From the NCBI GenBank assembly GCA_045807745.1, contig JBJMGT010000015.1, positions 519,591 to 583,590 on the forward strand: a stretch of DNA of 64,000 nt, in the 5' to 3' direction. A model generated the notes under the pieces. The model worked only from the letters and a program-made list of their open reading frames with translations. It ran no database searches and had not been told where the DNA came from. The first letter of the stretch is position 1, and each line of letters starts with the position of its first letter. The position numbers were made by a program, and so were the translations under genes. Source of the stretch: QHXQ01 sp045807745 (GTDB lineage Bacteria > Acidobacteriota > Blastocatellia > Pyrinomonadales > Pyrinomonadaceae). Shown one piece after another: positions 8,487 to 16,915 of the stretch.

Positions 8487-9473
8487 TCACCTGCTGTTGT
8501 TATAGGCGCAACGCGCCGCGCCGTAGAGTGCGGTCTTGTCGTCAAGGATGATGTGGACGGGGATCGAGCCGACGAGCGCCGACATGCGCCCTTTGTCTTG
8601 GAACGCTTTCATAAAAGTGCCGTCTTTCAACTTCTCGATAATCTTGGGCGCGACACCGCCGCCGATATAGAGACCGCCGGCTGACTTGAACGTCAGCGCC
8701 AGATTGCCGGCGGCTGCGCCGTAGATTTGGACAAACAGATCGAGCGCCTTGACCGCGATCTCAGCTTTGTTCCCCAACGCCGCTTTCGAGACGGCCGCAG
8801 TCTTGTCGCCGCCCGCGATCTCGGCCGCCAACCATTCCGGCTCTTCGGCGCGCTTCGTGTCGCGCAGGAAGCTGTAGATGTTGTAGAGACCGGGGCCCGA
8901 AAGCGCGCGCTCATAGCTGACGTGCCCGTTGAACTTCTCTGTCAGATAGCGCAGTAGGTCGATCTCAATCTCGTCGCTCGGTGCGAAATCGGCGTGCCCG
9001 CCTTCTGAGGCCATGGGGCGATAGGTGCGCCCATCCCAGAAGATGCCGGCCATGCCGAGGCCCGTCCCGGCCGCGATGAGCGCGCGATGACCGGGCTGCG
9101 CCGAAGCGCCTTCGTTGAGCGTGAAGAGTTGTTGCGCCTGCAAGCCTTCAATGCCGTAAGCGGTCGCCTCCAGATCGTTGATCAGATCGACGCGCGCGAC
9201 GCCGATGGTGCCCGCGAGTTTTTCCGAGTCCACCACCCAGGCGAGGTTCGGCGTCTCGACGCGCCCGCCCACGACGGGGCCGGCGATGCCGAAACAAGAG
9301 AACTGCACGTCGGCCGGGTTGGCCGCAATGTACTCGCCGACGATGGCGTCGAGCGAGTCGTATTGCTTGGACGGAAAACTTTTTTGGTTGATGGGCGTGC
9401 CGAGTTTCTGCGCGTCCGGTTCAAAGAGGGCGACGTTGGTTTTTGTGCCGCCGATGTCTCCAGCCAGAATCAT
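8487..9473 (-). CDS. glk: Glucokinase
   Basis: 328 residues, Glk family (E. coli type rather than ROK). It uses ATP to make glucose 6-phosphate, the substrate of zwf encoded upstream. It shows the phosphate loop LAGDIGGTKT at residues 3-12, FGIAGPV, the catalytic Asp in LINDLEATAYG, AAGTGLGMAGI and EGGHADFAP. A GGAAG sits a few bases before the ATG. Its presence links free glucose, perhaps from the GH63 enzyme, to the pentose phosphate genes. Confidence 0.94.
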   Translation of the reverse strand: MILAGDIGGTKTNVALFEPDAQKLGTPINQKSFPSKQYDSLDAIVGEYIAANPADVQFSCFGIAGPVVGGRVETPNLAWVVDSEKLAGTIGVARVDLINDLEATAYGIEGLQAQQLFTLNEGASAQPGHRALIAAGTGLGMAGIFWDGRTYRPMASEGGHADFAPSDEIEIDLLRYLTEKFNGHVSYERALSGPGLYNIYSFLRDTKRAEEPEWLAAEIAGGDKTAAVSKAALGNKAEIAVKALDLFVQIYGAAAGNLALTFKSAGGLYIGGGVAPKIIEKLKDGTFMKAFQDKGRMSALVGSIPVHIILDDKTALYGAARCAYNNSR

Positions 9474-9500
9474 GATCTTCCTTGTGGTCTGTGATGTTGA

Positions 9501-10664
9501 CTAACGTTGCGCGAGCGCGGCGAGAAAATGCGCCGCCGCGTCCACCGTGGCCTCATAGATTTTATCCCGATTGCGAAAGCCCAACTCGCGACTGAGCCGC
9601 TGCCCCTCGGACTTCTGTTCGTAAGCGAGCACGCGTTCGATCTCGTGCGTGTCGCTCAGACGCGCTTGGGTTTCGAGTTTCGTGCCCGTCTCGTTCATGC
9701 TGACAGAGAATGCTGCGTCGCCCGCGCGCAAGGTTAAAGCAGCCAGCAGCCCATCGTGCCCGGCCCGATCGACGGCAGCGCGAAATTCAACATTGACCGT
9801 CCGCCCGCCCAGCGCTTGCGCGGTGAAATGTTTGGCGTCACCTTCGACGCGTGGGGTGTCGCCTAAGAACTGCCAGCCGAGCCGCGACGCGAGCCAGCCG
9901 ACCACGAGCGATGCCTGCGCCGCGATCTGATCGGGCGCCACGTCGGGCGGATCGTATTCGGCTATGACCGTGTCGATCTGATCAAGCAGCGGCCGGTATT
10001 CGGCCACGTCCCAGAAGCTGGCGAGCAGCGTGCGCCAAGCGGTCAGGCGGCCCCAGTTGAGATCGCTGACCAGCATGTGTTGGGCGTCGGTGCGAATCAT
10101 CTCGGCGAGCCGCAAGAGGTCTTCGTGCGGATGATCGAACGCGAGCGAATCGATGACGACGCGATCCGAGAGACCAACCAACCGGCTAAACAGCTTATCC
10201 TCGTAGTGCGGTATATCTTTCCACCAGAGAAAGACCGGCACGTCCGGCACGAGCAGCGGCTCGATGGCGGTCGAAGCCGTTTCAAGCGCGCTGCCGCTGG
10301 CTTCAATCGTGATCTGCTCGCCGCAGACCTGCTTCGCGCCTTTGCCGGACACCTGACAGCGCGTCGAAACGTAAGCTTCGAGTTTCGCGTCAGTCGAGTC
10401 GCGATCAGCGACGAGCAGGATGGCACGGCTCGGCGTCTGTTCGGTCACGTCGTCGAGCAGCTTATCGACCTCCGCGCGATCCTCTTGGTGCGCCGCGTAC
10501 ACGACGAGGTTCAAAACGCAGACGCGCGTCACACCCGCTTCCGATGTCGTGCCGTCTTCATTTGTGGCCGGCAGCCACATCGCGGCGAGTTCCTTCTCCA
10601 GCTTGCCGACATCGACGCCGGCAACGGAAACGGCCGCAGTGCTTTCGTGTGTTTGAGTTTCCAT
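9501..10664 (-). CDS. opcA: Glucose-6-phosphate dehydrogenase assembly protein OpcA
   Basis: 387 residues from the ATG at 10664, 5 bases after the zwf stop; the longer frame would run into zwf and is not needed. OpcA is not an enzyme. In cyanobacteria and actinobacteria it is needed for assembly and redox tuning of G6PDH. The typical block is VPDVPVFLWWKDIPHYEDKLFSRL, followed by SDRVVIDSLAF and LNWGRLTAWRTLLASFWD. Its place directly behind zwf is the usual one. Beyond this family match no catalytic residues are expected. Confidence 0.92.
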   Translation of the reverse strand: METQTHESTAAVSVAGVDVGKLEKELAAMWLPATNEDGTTSEAGVTRVCVLNLVVYAAHQEDRAEVDKLLDDVTEQTPSRAILLVADRDSTDAKLEAYVSTRCQVSGKGAKQVCGEQITIEASGSALETASTAIEPLLVPDVPVFLWWKDIPHYEDKLFSRLVGLSDRVVIDSLAFDHPHEDLLRLAEMIRTDAQHMLVSDLNWGRLTAWRTLLASFWDVAEYRPLLDQIDTVIAEYDPPDVAPDQIAAQASLVVGWLASRLGWQFLGDTPRVEGDAKHFTAQALGGRTVNVEFRAAVDRAGHDGLLAALTLRAGDAAFSVSMNETGTKLETQARLSDTHEIERVLAYEQKSEGQRLSRELGFRNRDKIYEATVDAAAHFLAALAQR

Positions 10665-10669
10665 GACTG

Positions 10670-12211
10670 TTACGGTCTGCGCCAGCGCCGCCCTTCTTTT
10701 TCCAACATATCGTGAATCGCTTGCGGGCCCCACGAGCCGGCCTCGTAGTTCGGGAACGGCGCATCAGCTTTAGTCGCCATCCACTCTTCTAGGATTGGCA
10801 TGACGATCTCCCAGCCGCGCTCGGTCATGTCGGTGCGCGCGTATAAAGTCGGATCGCCGAGGATGCAATCGAGCAGCAGGCGTTCATAAGCTTCCGCGAG
10901 TTGGACGCCGAACGATGCGCCGTAGCGGAAGTCCATGTTCACGTCGCGGATGCGCGTGACCTGACCGGGCACTTTTGCGCCGAAGCGTAAAGAGATGCCT
11001 TCGTCGGGCTGCACGCGGATGATCAGTTGATTGGCGGCGACCTGCTCCATCATCTCGCGGCCGAAGAGCGGGTGCGGTGCGTCTTTGAATTGAATGGCGA
11101 TCTCTGTGACGCGTTTGGCTAGGCGCTTGCCCGAACGTATGTAGAAGGGCACGCCCGACCAGCGCCAGTTATCGAAGTACATCGTGACCATGGCGAACGT
11201 CTCGGTCGTGCTGTCGGGCGGGACACCCGGCTCCTCGCGATAACCGGGCACGGGCTTGCCGTTGATCGAGCCGGGGCCGTACTGCCCGCGCACGCACTCG
11301 GTGCGGATGCGCTCCGGCGTGAAGGGCCGGGCGGCCATCATCGCCTTGATCTTCTCGTCGCGCACGGACTCAGAGTCGAGGCTCGCGGGCGGCTCCATCA
11401 CCACGTGCGAGAGCACTTGAAAGACGTGATTCTGGATCATGTCGCGCACGACGCCAGCCTTGTCGTAGTAGCCACCGCGCCCTTCGACGCCGACCGTCTC
11501 GGCGTTCGTGATCTGCACGTGGTCGATGTACTGCCGATTCCACAGCGGCTCGTAGATACCATTGGCGAAGCGGAAGACCATGAGGTTCTGCACCGTCTCT
11601 TTGCCGAGATAGTGATCGATGCGATAAATCTGCGCCTCGTCCAGATGTTGGTGGATGTCTTTATTTAGTTGCTGCGCGCTCGCCAGATCAGTCCCGAACG
11701 GCTTTTCGATAATGACGCGCCGCCAGCCCTTATCCTGATCGACGAGACCGGCTTGGCCCAGTTGCTTGACCGCTTCGGCATAGAGTGCGGGCGCGGTTGA
11801 TAGATAGAAGACGCGATTGCCCTGCGTGCCGCGCTCGCGGTCGATCTGGTCGAGCAGGTCACTCAGCTTCTTGTAATCTTCCGGCTGATCGATCTGGACG
11901 GGCGAATAGTAAAGCCCTTGCGCGAACGAGTCCCAGACCTCGTCATCGACGCGCTTGGCTTCGGAAAACTGCGCGATAGCGTCTTTCATCTTGCCGCGAA
12001 AATCGTCGTGGCTCATCTCCGTGCGCGCCGCGCCGACGATGGCAAACTCGCCGGGCACGAGTCGCTCCTGCACGAGCCGGTAGAGCGCGGGCACGAGTTT
12101 TCTTTTCGTCAGGTCGCCGGTCGCGCCGAAGATGATGACGGTGCACGGCTCGGCGGTGCGTTCGAGCCTGAGGCCCGCGCGCAGGGGGTTATCCATCACA
12201 GTTGCTGACAT
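10670..12211 (-). CDS. zwf: Glucose-6-phosphate 1-dehydrogenase
   Basis: 513 residues, full length. It oxidises glucose 6-phosphate to 6-phosphogluconolactone with NADP. The dinucleotide fingerprint GATGDLTKRKL is at 29-39, EKPFGTDLASA at about 169 and the substrate/catalytic motif RIDHYLGKE at 197-205. The 198-base gap before it, after gnd, holds an inverted repeat CCCTGCGCCG (12272-12281 with 12346-12355), so zwf may have its own control. Confidence 0.97.
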   Translation of the reverse strand: MSATVMDNPLRAGLRLERTAEPCTVIIFGATGDLTKRKLVPALYRLVQERLVPGEFAIVGAARTEMSHDDFRGKMKDAIAQFSEAKRVDDEVWDSFAQGLYYSPVQIDQPEDYKKLSDLLDQIDRERGTQGNRVFYLSTAPALYAEAVKQLGQAGLVDQDKGWRRVIIEKPFGTDLASAQQLNKDIHQHLDEAQIYRIDHYLGKETVQNLMVFRFANGIYEPLWNRQYIDHVQITNAETVGVEGRGGYYDKAGVVRDMIQNHVFQVLSHVVMEPPASLDSESVRDEKIKAMMAARPFTPERIRTECVRGQYGPGSINGKPVPGYREEPGVPPDSTTETFAMVTMYFDNWRWSGVPFYIRSGKRLAKRVTEIAIQFKDAPHPLFGREMMEQVAANQLIIRVQPDEGISLRFGAKVPGQVTRIRDVNMDFRYGASFGVQLAEAYERLLLDCILGDPTLYARTDMTERGWEIVMPILEEWMATKADAPFPNYEAGSWGPQAIHDMLEKEGRRWRRP

Positions 12212-12271
12212 TGCTGATCCCTCGAAAGCAGAATGGCCGAGCGAAATGAGGTACTGCGTTTTAGAGATAGA

Positions 12272-12355
12272 CCCTGCGCCGCGCGAATTGCGAAAGCCGA
12301 TCAGATATTTCAGACTATTTCATTGATGACCAGCATGCTTTCGCCCGGCGCAGGG
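12272..12355. repeat. Inverted repeat in the zwf leader
   Basis: CCCTGCGCCG at 12272-12281 pairs perfectly with CGGCGCAGGG at 12346-12355 across a 64-base loop. It lies upstream of zwf on the minus strand. No promoter hexamers are clear. Confidence 0.45.
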
Positions 12356-12409
12356 AACTTGCCGACCGCACGCGGGCCTTCCGACAGCCACGCGCGCGGT
12401 CAGATGCGT

Positions 12410-13870
12410 TTACTTCCCGCCCTGCTTCTCTAACAACTCTTCCCACTCGGTGTGGATCATCCCGGCGTCGGGCTTATCCGTGCGCGCGTAGGTGTGCGAG
12501 CCGAAGAAGTCGCGCTGGGCCTGCGTGAGATTCAAGGGCAGGTCAGCAGTGCGATAAGTGTCGAAGTAGCCGATGGAGGCGGACATGCCGGGCACGGCCA
12601 CGCCGGTCTGGATCGCGGCCCCGACGGCCTTGCGCCAGTTCGGTTGCGCCTGTTCAACCCACGCTTTGAAGTCGGGATCGAGCAGCAAACTCGGCAGATC
12701 GGCGCGGCGCTGATACGCCTGCTTGATCTTGTCGAGGAACTGCGCGCGGATGATGCAGCCGCCCTTCCAGATGCGCGAACATTCGCCGAGATCGACGTTC
12801 CAGTTCCACTGTTTTGAACCGGCGCGAATGAGATTCATGCCCTGCGCGTAAGAGCAAATCTTCGACGCATAGAGCGCGTCGTGGATCGCTTGGATCATCT
12901 CTTTACGGTCGCCGGTATAACTGCCGCGCTCGGGCCCCTTGATCTGTTTGTTGGCTTCGATGCGCTCGTCCTTGCGCGACGACAGGTTGCGCGTGTCCAC
13001 GGCCGCGTCAATCGTCGGGGTGACGATGCCTAAGTCGAGCGCGATGTCTGAAGTCCACTTGCCAGTGCCCTTCTGCCCGGCCACGTCGAGCACCAGATCG
13101 ACGAGCGGCTTGTTGGTCTCAGGGTCTTTGACGCGCAAAATCTTGGCCGTGATCTCGACGAGGAACGACTCCAGATCGCTTGCGTTCCACTCGTCGAACA
13201 CGTCGGCCATCTCGTCGGCCGACATGCCGAGGATGCCGCGCATCATGTCGTAGGCTTCGGCGATGAGTTGCATGTCGCCGTACTCGATGCCGTTGTGCAC
13301 CATCTTGACGTAGTGCCCTGCACCGCCGGGGCCGATGTAAGTGACACACGGGCCATCGCCCACGTTCGCGGCGATGGCTTCCCAGATGGGCCGAATCTGC
13401 TCGTAGGCGTCGCGGTCGCCGCCGGGCATCAAGCTGGGGCCCCAGAGAGCGCCCTTCTCGCCGCCGGAGACGCCGGAGCCGATGAAGTTTAAGCCTTCGG
13501 CCTTCAGCGCCTTCTCGCGCCGCTCGGTGTCTTGAAAGTAGGAGTTGCCGCCATCGATGATGATGTCGCCCTCTTCCATGAAGGGCTTGATCTGATTGAC
13601 TGTCCAATCGACAGCCTCGCCTGCTTTGACGAGCAGGATCGCTTTGCGCGGTCGCTCCAGCGCCTTGACGAACTCTTCCGGCGACTTAGTGCCGATGACC
13701 TGCTTGCCTTGGGCGCGTGCAACGAAGTCGTCCACCTTCTCCGGCGCGCGGTTATAGACGGCGATGGGAAAGCCGTTGCGTTCGATGTTCATTGCGAGGT
13801 TCTCGCCCATCACGGCGAGGCCGATCATACCAATCTTCGCTGTCTTGGGGGTCTGTTCCGGTGTGGCCAT
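12410..13870 (-). CDS. gnd: 6-phosphogluconate dehydrogenase (decarboxylating)
   Basis: 486 residues, the long NADP-dependent form. It converts 6-phosphogluconate to ribulose 5-phosphate and CO2. The nucleotide fold GLAVMGENLAMNIERNGF is at about 17-34. IDGGNSYFQDT, GVSGGEKGALWGPSLMPGG and the signature PGGAGHYVKMVHNGIEYGDMQ (with the catalytic Lys and the HNGIE block) follow. A GGATAAGATA precedes the ATG. Palindrome 13891-13961 separates it from the tal-pgi gene upstream. Confidence 0.97.
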   Translation of the reverse strand: MATPEQTPKTAKIGMIGLAVMGENLAMNIERNGFPIAVYNRAPEKVDDFVARAQGKQVIGTKSPEEFVKALERPRKAILLVKAGEAVDWTVNQIKPFMEEGDIIIDGGNSYFQDTERREKALKAEGLNFIGSGVSGGEKGALWGPSLMPGGDRDAYEQIRPIWEAIAANVGDGPCVTYIGPGGAGHYVKMVHNGIEYGDMQLIAEAYDMMRGILGMSADEMADVFDEWNASDLESFLVEITAKILRVKDPETNKPLVDLVLDVAGQKGTGKWTSDIALDLGIVTPTIDAAVDTRNLSSRKDERIEANKQIKGPERGSYTGDRKEMIQAIHDALYASKICSYAQGMNLIRAGSKQWNWNVDLGECSRIWKGGCIIRAQFLDKIKQAYQRRADLPSLLLDPDFKAWVEQAQPNWRKAVGAAIQTGVAVPGMSASIGYFDTYRTADLPLNLTQAQRDFFGSHTYARTDKPDAGMIHTEWEELLEKQGGK

Positions 13871-13890
13871 TATCTTATCCTCAATTGAAA

Positions 13891-13961
13891 AGATGTCAGA
13901 TGCTAGATGCTAGATGCTAGATAGAATCAGAACTGACATCTGACATCTAACATCTAGCATC
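13891..13961. repeat. Intergenic palindrome, heptamer word AGATGCT/AGATGTC
   Basis: The left arm 13891-13922 (AGATGTC then AGATGCT three times) faces 13934-13961 (TGACATCTGACATCTAACAT...). The 7-base period is clear. It nearly fills the 94-base gap between tal-pgi and gnd, both minus strand. The same word family is used at 16851-16911. Confidence 0.9.
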
Positions 13962-13964
13962 TGT

Positions 13965-16832
13965 TTACTTCGCTGTTGCCCCGGCGACCGGGACTGCTTC
14001 GCCGATCAACTCTTGCAGGCGGCGGAGTCCGGCGGGCACGTCTGCGCCGAGATCGACGCGGATAGCGCGGCGGCCGCGCGAAGCGAGCGAGCGGAAATCG
14101 CCGAGCGCCTGCGCCTGCTTCAACGTGTTGAAGCTGTATGGCTCGCCGGGAATAGGCACGTCGCGCGAGTCGGGCGCGGTGACCTGGATGAAGACGCCCG
14201 CGTCCGAGCCGCCCTTGTGCAGTTGCCCAGTCGAATGCAGGAAGCGCGGGCCGTAGCCGGTCGTCGTCGCGCACTTGGTTGCATCGCGCAGGTGCGTGCG
14301 GATCGCTTGGATGATCTCTTCATGCTCCGGCGTCTCTTCGATGTAATCGAGCAGCGCGATGTAATCGCCCGGCTTGACGCGTGCAAGGTGCGCCTTGATC
14401 GCGTCGCCGACCGTAGCCGCGCCCAACGCGGCGAGCGTCTTGTCGTCGGCATAGACAGTGAGCGGGTCTTCCTGTGCGACCACGGTCTGCTCTGTCAGCT
14501 TGCCGTCGCGGGTGTAGGCTTCCAAGAGTTCCTTCGTCGCGTCCTTCGACTCTTGCACATTCGGCTGATCGAACGGGTTGATGCCGAGCCGCCAACCGGC
14601 GAACGCCACGGCGATCTCCCAGAGGAAGAACTCTTCGCCGAGATCGTAAGTGTCCGTCAGCGTGCGATAGACGACCGGATGCCCGGCCGCTTCGAGCGCC
14701 TTGAACTTCGCTTCCGTCTCGCTGTCGAGCTTGCCGACCGAGATCGAAACGAACAGGCGGTCATCACCATAGACCGACGGCGAGCCGAGCGACTCCCCGG
14801 CAATCGGCACGATGCCCTTGCCGTCCTTGCCCGTGCTCTCCGCTAGCAGTTGTTCGACCCACAGCCCGAACGAACTGATCTTCGGATCGCAGATGATCGT
14901 GCACTTGTCGCGCCCGGCATTAGCACACTCGCCAAGAATCGCGCCGAGCTTCGCGCCGGGATTGTCGGCCGCGGGCACAACCTGCGCGCAGGCGTGCACG
15001 ATGCGCTCCGCGCGGTCGAGCAGCTTACGCACGTCTACACCCATCAATGCGGCAGGCACGAGACCGAAGTAGGAGAGCGCAGAGTAGCGCCCGCCAATGT
15101 CGGCCGGGTTCAGGAAGATACGTTTGAACTTGTCGCGCGTCGCATCGGCTTCCATCTTCGTGCCGGGATCAGTAATGGCGATAAAGCACTCGCCGGGATT
15201 CTCTTTCCGACGGGAGACTTGATCGTACCAGTACTTGTAGAAGACGGCCGGCTCGGTGGTCGTGCCCGACTTCGACGAGATGATGAACATGCAGTGCGTG
15301 ATGTCGATCTGATCGGCGATGTCGGAGAAGGCATCGGGGTCGGTCGAATCGAGCACGAGCAGTTCGGGGTAGCCTTCCTGCTTGCCGAATGTCTGGCGCA
15401 AGACTTCGGGACACAGCGACGAGCCGCCCATGCCGCAGACCATGACGTGTTTGAACTCGCGCACGTTGCGGATGCGGTCGGCGAACTCGATCAAGTCGTC
15501 CTCCGTGCCGATCATCTGATCGGGCACGGTCAGCCAGCCGAGCGCGTTCTTGATGATCTTCTGGTGCGCCTCGTCCTCTTTCCAGAGCTTCGCGTCCTTG
15601 CGCCAGATACGCCGCATCACGTCGCCCTTGTCCGCTTCCTTGATGGCGGCAGAGACGGCGTCGCTATATTTTCCCAAAGAGGCGGTCAACCTTTCGTTGA
15701 TGCCTGAGAGCAGCGCGTCGCGCTTCGATTCGATTGATTCGACGAGCGTGTCGAACGAAGTGACGAAAGAGGCCAGCCCATCTTCCTGTAACTTCTGCGT
15801 CACAGCCTTGATGTCAATGCCGACTGCCTTGAGATCGTCGAACAGCTTGTGGCATTCGGCGATCCCCTCTTCGAGCGTGAGCTTTGGCGTGCCGTGGTCG
15901 CGGATCGCCGTGTAGGTTGCAGGCGGGACGGTGTTGACCGTCTCCGGCCCGATGAGTTGATCGACATAGAGCACGTCGGAGTAAGCCGGGTTTTTCGTGC
16001 CGGTCGAAGCCCAGAGTTGCCGCTGCACCTGCGCGCCCTTCGCCAGGAGATCAGCGAAGCGCGGGCCGTGGAAGATTTCTTTGAACCGCTGATAAGCGAG
16101 CTTGGCGTTGGCCACGGCCGCTTTGCCCAGCAAGCCTTCGAGGCGCGCCTTCTCTTCCGGCGAATCGGCGTGGCGCGCCATGTATTCGAGGTCTTTATCA
16201 ATCGCCGTGTCCACACGCGAGACGAAGAACGAGGCGACCGACGCGATGTGATCGACGTTCTGCCCGGCGGCGGCGCGGCGCTCCAAGCCTTTGATGAACG
16301 CCTCCGCAACCTGATCGTAGTTCTCAATCGAGAAGATCATCGTGACGTTGACGTTGATGCCGCGCGAGATCGCTTCCTCGATGGCCGGCATGCCTTCCTG
16401 CGACGCCGGAATCTTGATCATCACGTTCTTGCGGCCCAAACGATTAAAGAGGCGGTCAGCCTGTTCAATCGTCTCGTCGGTCTTGAAGGCCAGACGCGGA
16501 TCGACTTCAAGGCTGATGTAGCCGTCGATGCCGTCAGTCTTGTCATAGACGGGCCGAAGGATGTCGGCGGCGTTGCCGATGTCTTCGATGACGAGGTCTT
16601 CGTAGATGTCCATCACGCTCTTGCCCGATTGGACGAGCGCACGCATCTGTTCGTCATAATCGGTCGAGCCGGTGATGGCTTTTTCGATGATGGTCGGATT
16701 CGAAGTGACACCGCGCAGGTCGTCCTCTTCGATCTTCTTCGCCAGATCGCCGCTGGTCAACATCGCGCGGCGAATATTGTCGTACCAGATGGACTGGCCC
16801 AACTTCATGATTTCCACTAGGGGGTTACTCAT
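13965..16832 (-). CDS. tal-pgi: Bifunctional transaldolase / glucose-6-phosphate isomerase fusion
   Basis: 955 residues. Residues 1 to about 370 are transaldolase (LGQSIWYDNIRR, GVTSNPTIIEKAI, the Schiff-base Lys in VMIKIPAS, IFSIENY). From about 410 to the end is phosphoglucose isomerase (MGGSSLCPEVLRQTFG, SSKSGTTTEPAVFYKYWYD, TDPGTKMEADA). One chain therefore moves fructose 6-phosphate into the non-oxidative branch and also interconverts it with glucose 6-phosphate. Such fusions are known in several phyla. A GGAG 7 bases before the ATG supports the start. It is flanked on both sides by palindromes of the same word family. Confidence 0.95.
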   Translation of the reverse strand: MSNPLVEIMKLGQSIWYDNIRRAMLTSGDLAKKIEEDDLRGVTSNPTIIEKAITGSTDYDEQMRALVQSGKSVMDIYEDLVIEDIGNAADILRPVYDKTDGIDGYISLEVDPRLAFKTDETIEQADRLFNRLGRKNVMIKIPASQEGMPAIEEAISRGINVNVTMIFSIENYDQVAEAFIKGLERRAAAGQNVDHIASVASFFVSRVDTAIDKDLEYMARHADSPEEKARLEGLLGKAAVANAKLAYQRFKEIFHGPRFADLLAKGAQVQRQLWASTGTKNPAYSDVLYVDQLIGPETVNTVPPATYTAIRDHGTPKLTLEEGIAECHKLFDDLKAVGIDIKAVTQKLQEDGLASFVTSFDTLVESIESKRDALLSGINERLTASLGKYSDAVSAAIKEADKGDVMRRIWRKDAKLWKEDEAHQKIIKNALGWLTVPDQMIGTEDDLIEFADRIRNVREFKHVMVCGMGGSSLCPEVLRQTFGKQEGYPELLVLDSTDPDAFSDIADQIDITHCMFIISSKSGTTTEPAVFYKYWYDQVSRRKENPGECFIAITDPGTKMEADATRDKFKRIFLNPADIGGRYSALSYFGLVPAALMGVDVRKLLDRAERIVHACAQVVPAADNPGAKLGAILGECANAGRDKCTIICDPKISSFGLWVEQLLAESTGKDGKGIVPIAGESLGSPSVYGDDRLFVSISVGKLDSETEAKFKALEAAGHPVVYRTLTDTYDLGEEFFLWEIAVAFAGWRLGINPFDQPNVQESKDATKELLEAYTRDGKLTEQTVVAQEDPLTVYADDKTLAALGAATVGDAIKAHLARVKPGDYIALLDYIEETPEHEEIIQAIRTHLRDATKCATTTGYGPRFLHSTGQLHKGGSDAGVFIQVTAPDSRDVPIPGEPYSFNTLKQAQALGDFRSLASRGRRAIRVDLGADVPAGLRRLQELIGEAVPVAGATAK

Positions 16833-16850
16833 TGCTTCGCTCCTTAAAGG

Positions 16851-16911
16851 CAGATGTCAGATGCTAGATGCTGGTTTTTACTGACATCCAGCATCTGACA
16901 TCTAACATCTG
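16851..16911. repeat. Intergenic palindrome, heptamer word AGATGTC/AGATGCT
   Basis: The left arm 16851-16874 faces the right arm 16882-16911 across a 7-base loop. It occupies the 83-base gap between tkt and tal-pgi almost completely. Confidence 0.9.
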
Positions 16912-16915
16912 CTTT

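Noticed and set aside
14013..15707. Long plus-strand frames opposite tal-pgi
   Set aside because: Antisense shadows of the transaldolase-isomerase fusion, with the typical skewed Arg/Glu/Val/Leu composition and no domains.
13891..16911. Tandem words considered as a CRISPR array
   Set aside because: The units are 7 bases, contiguous, and folded back as palindromes. There are no spacers and no cas genes.
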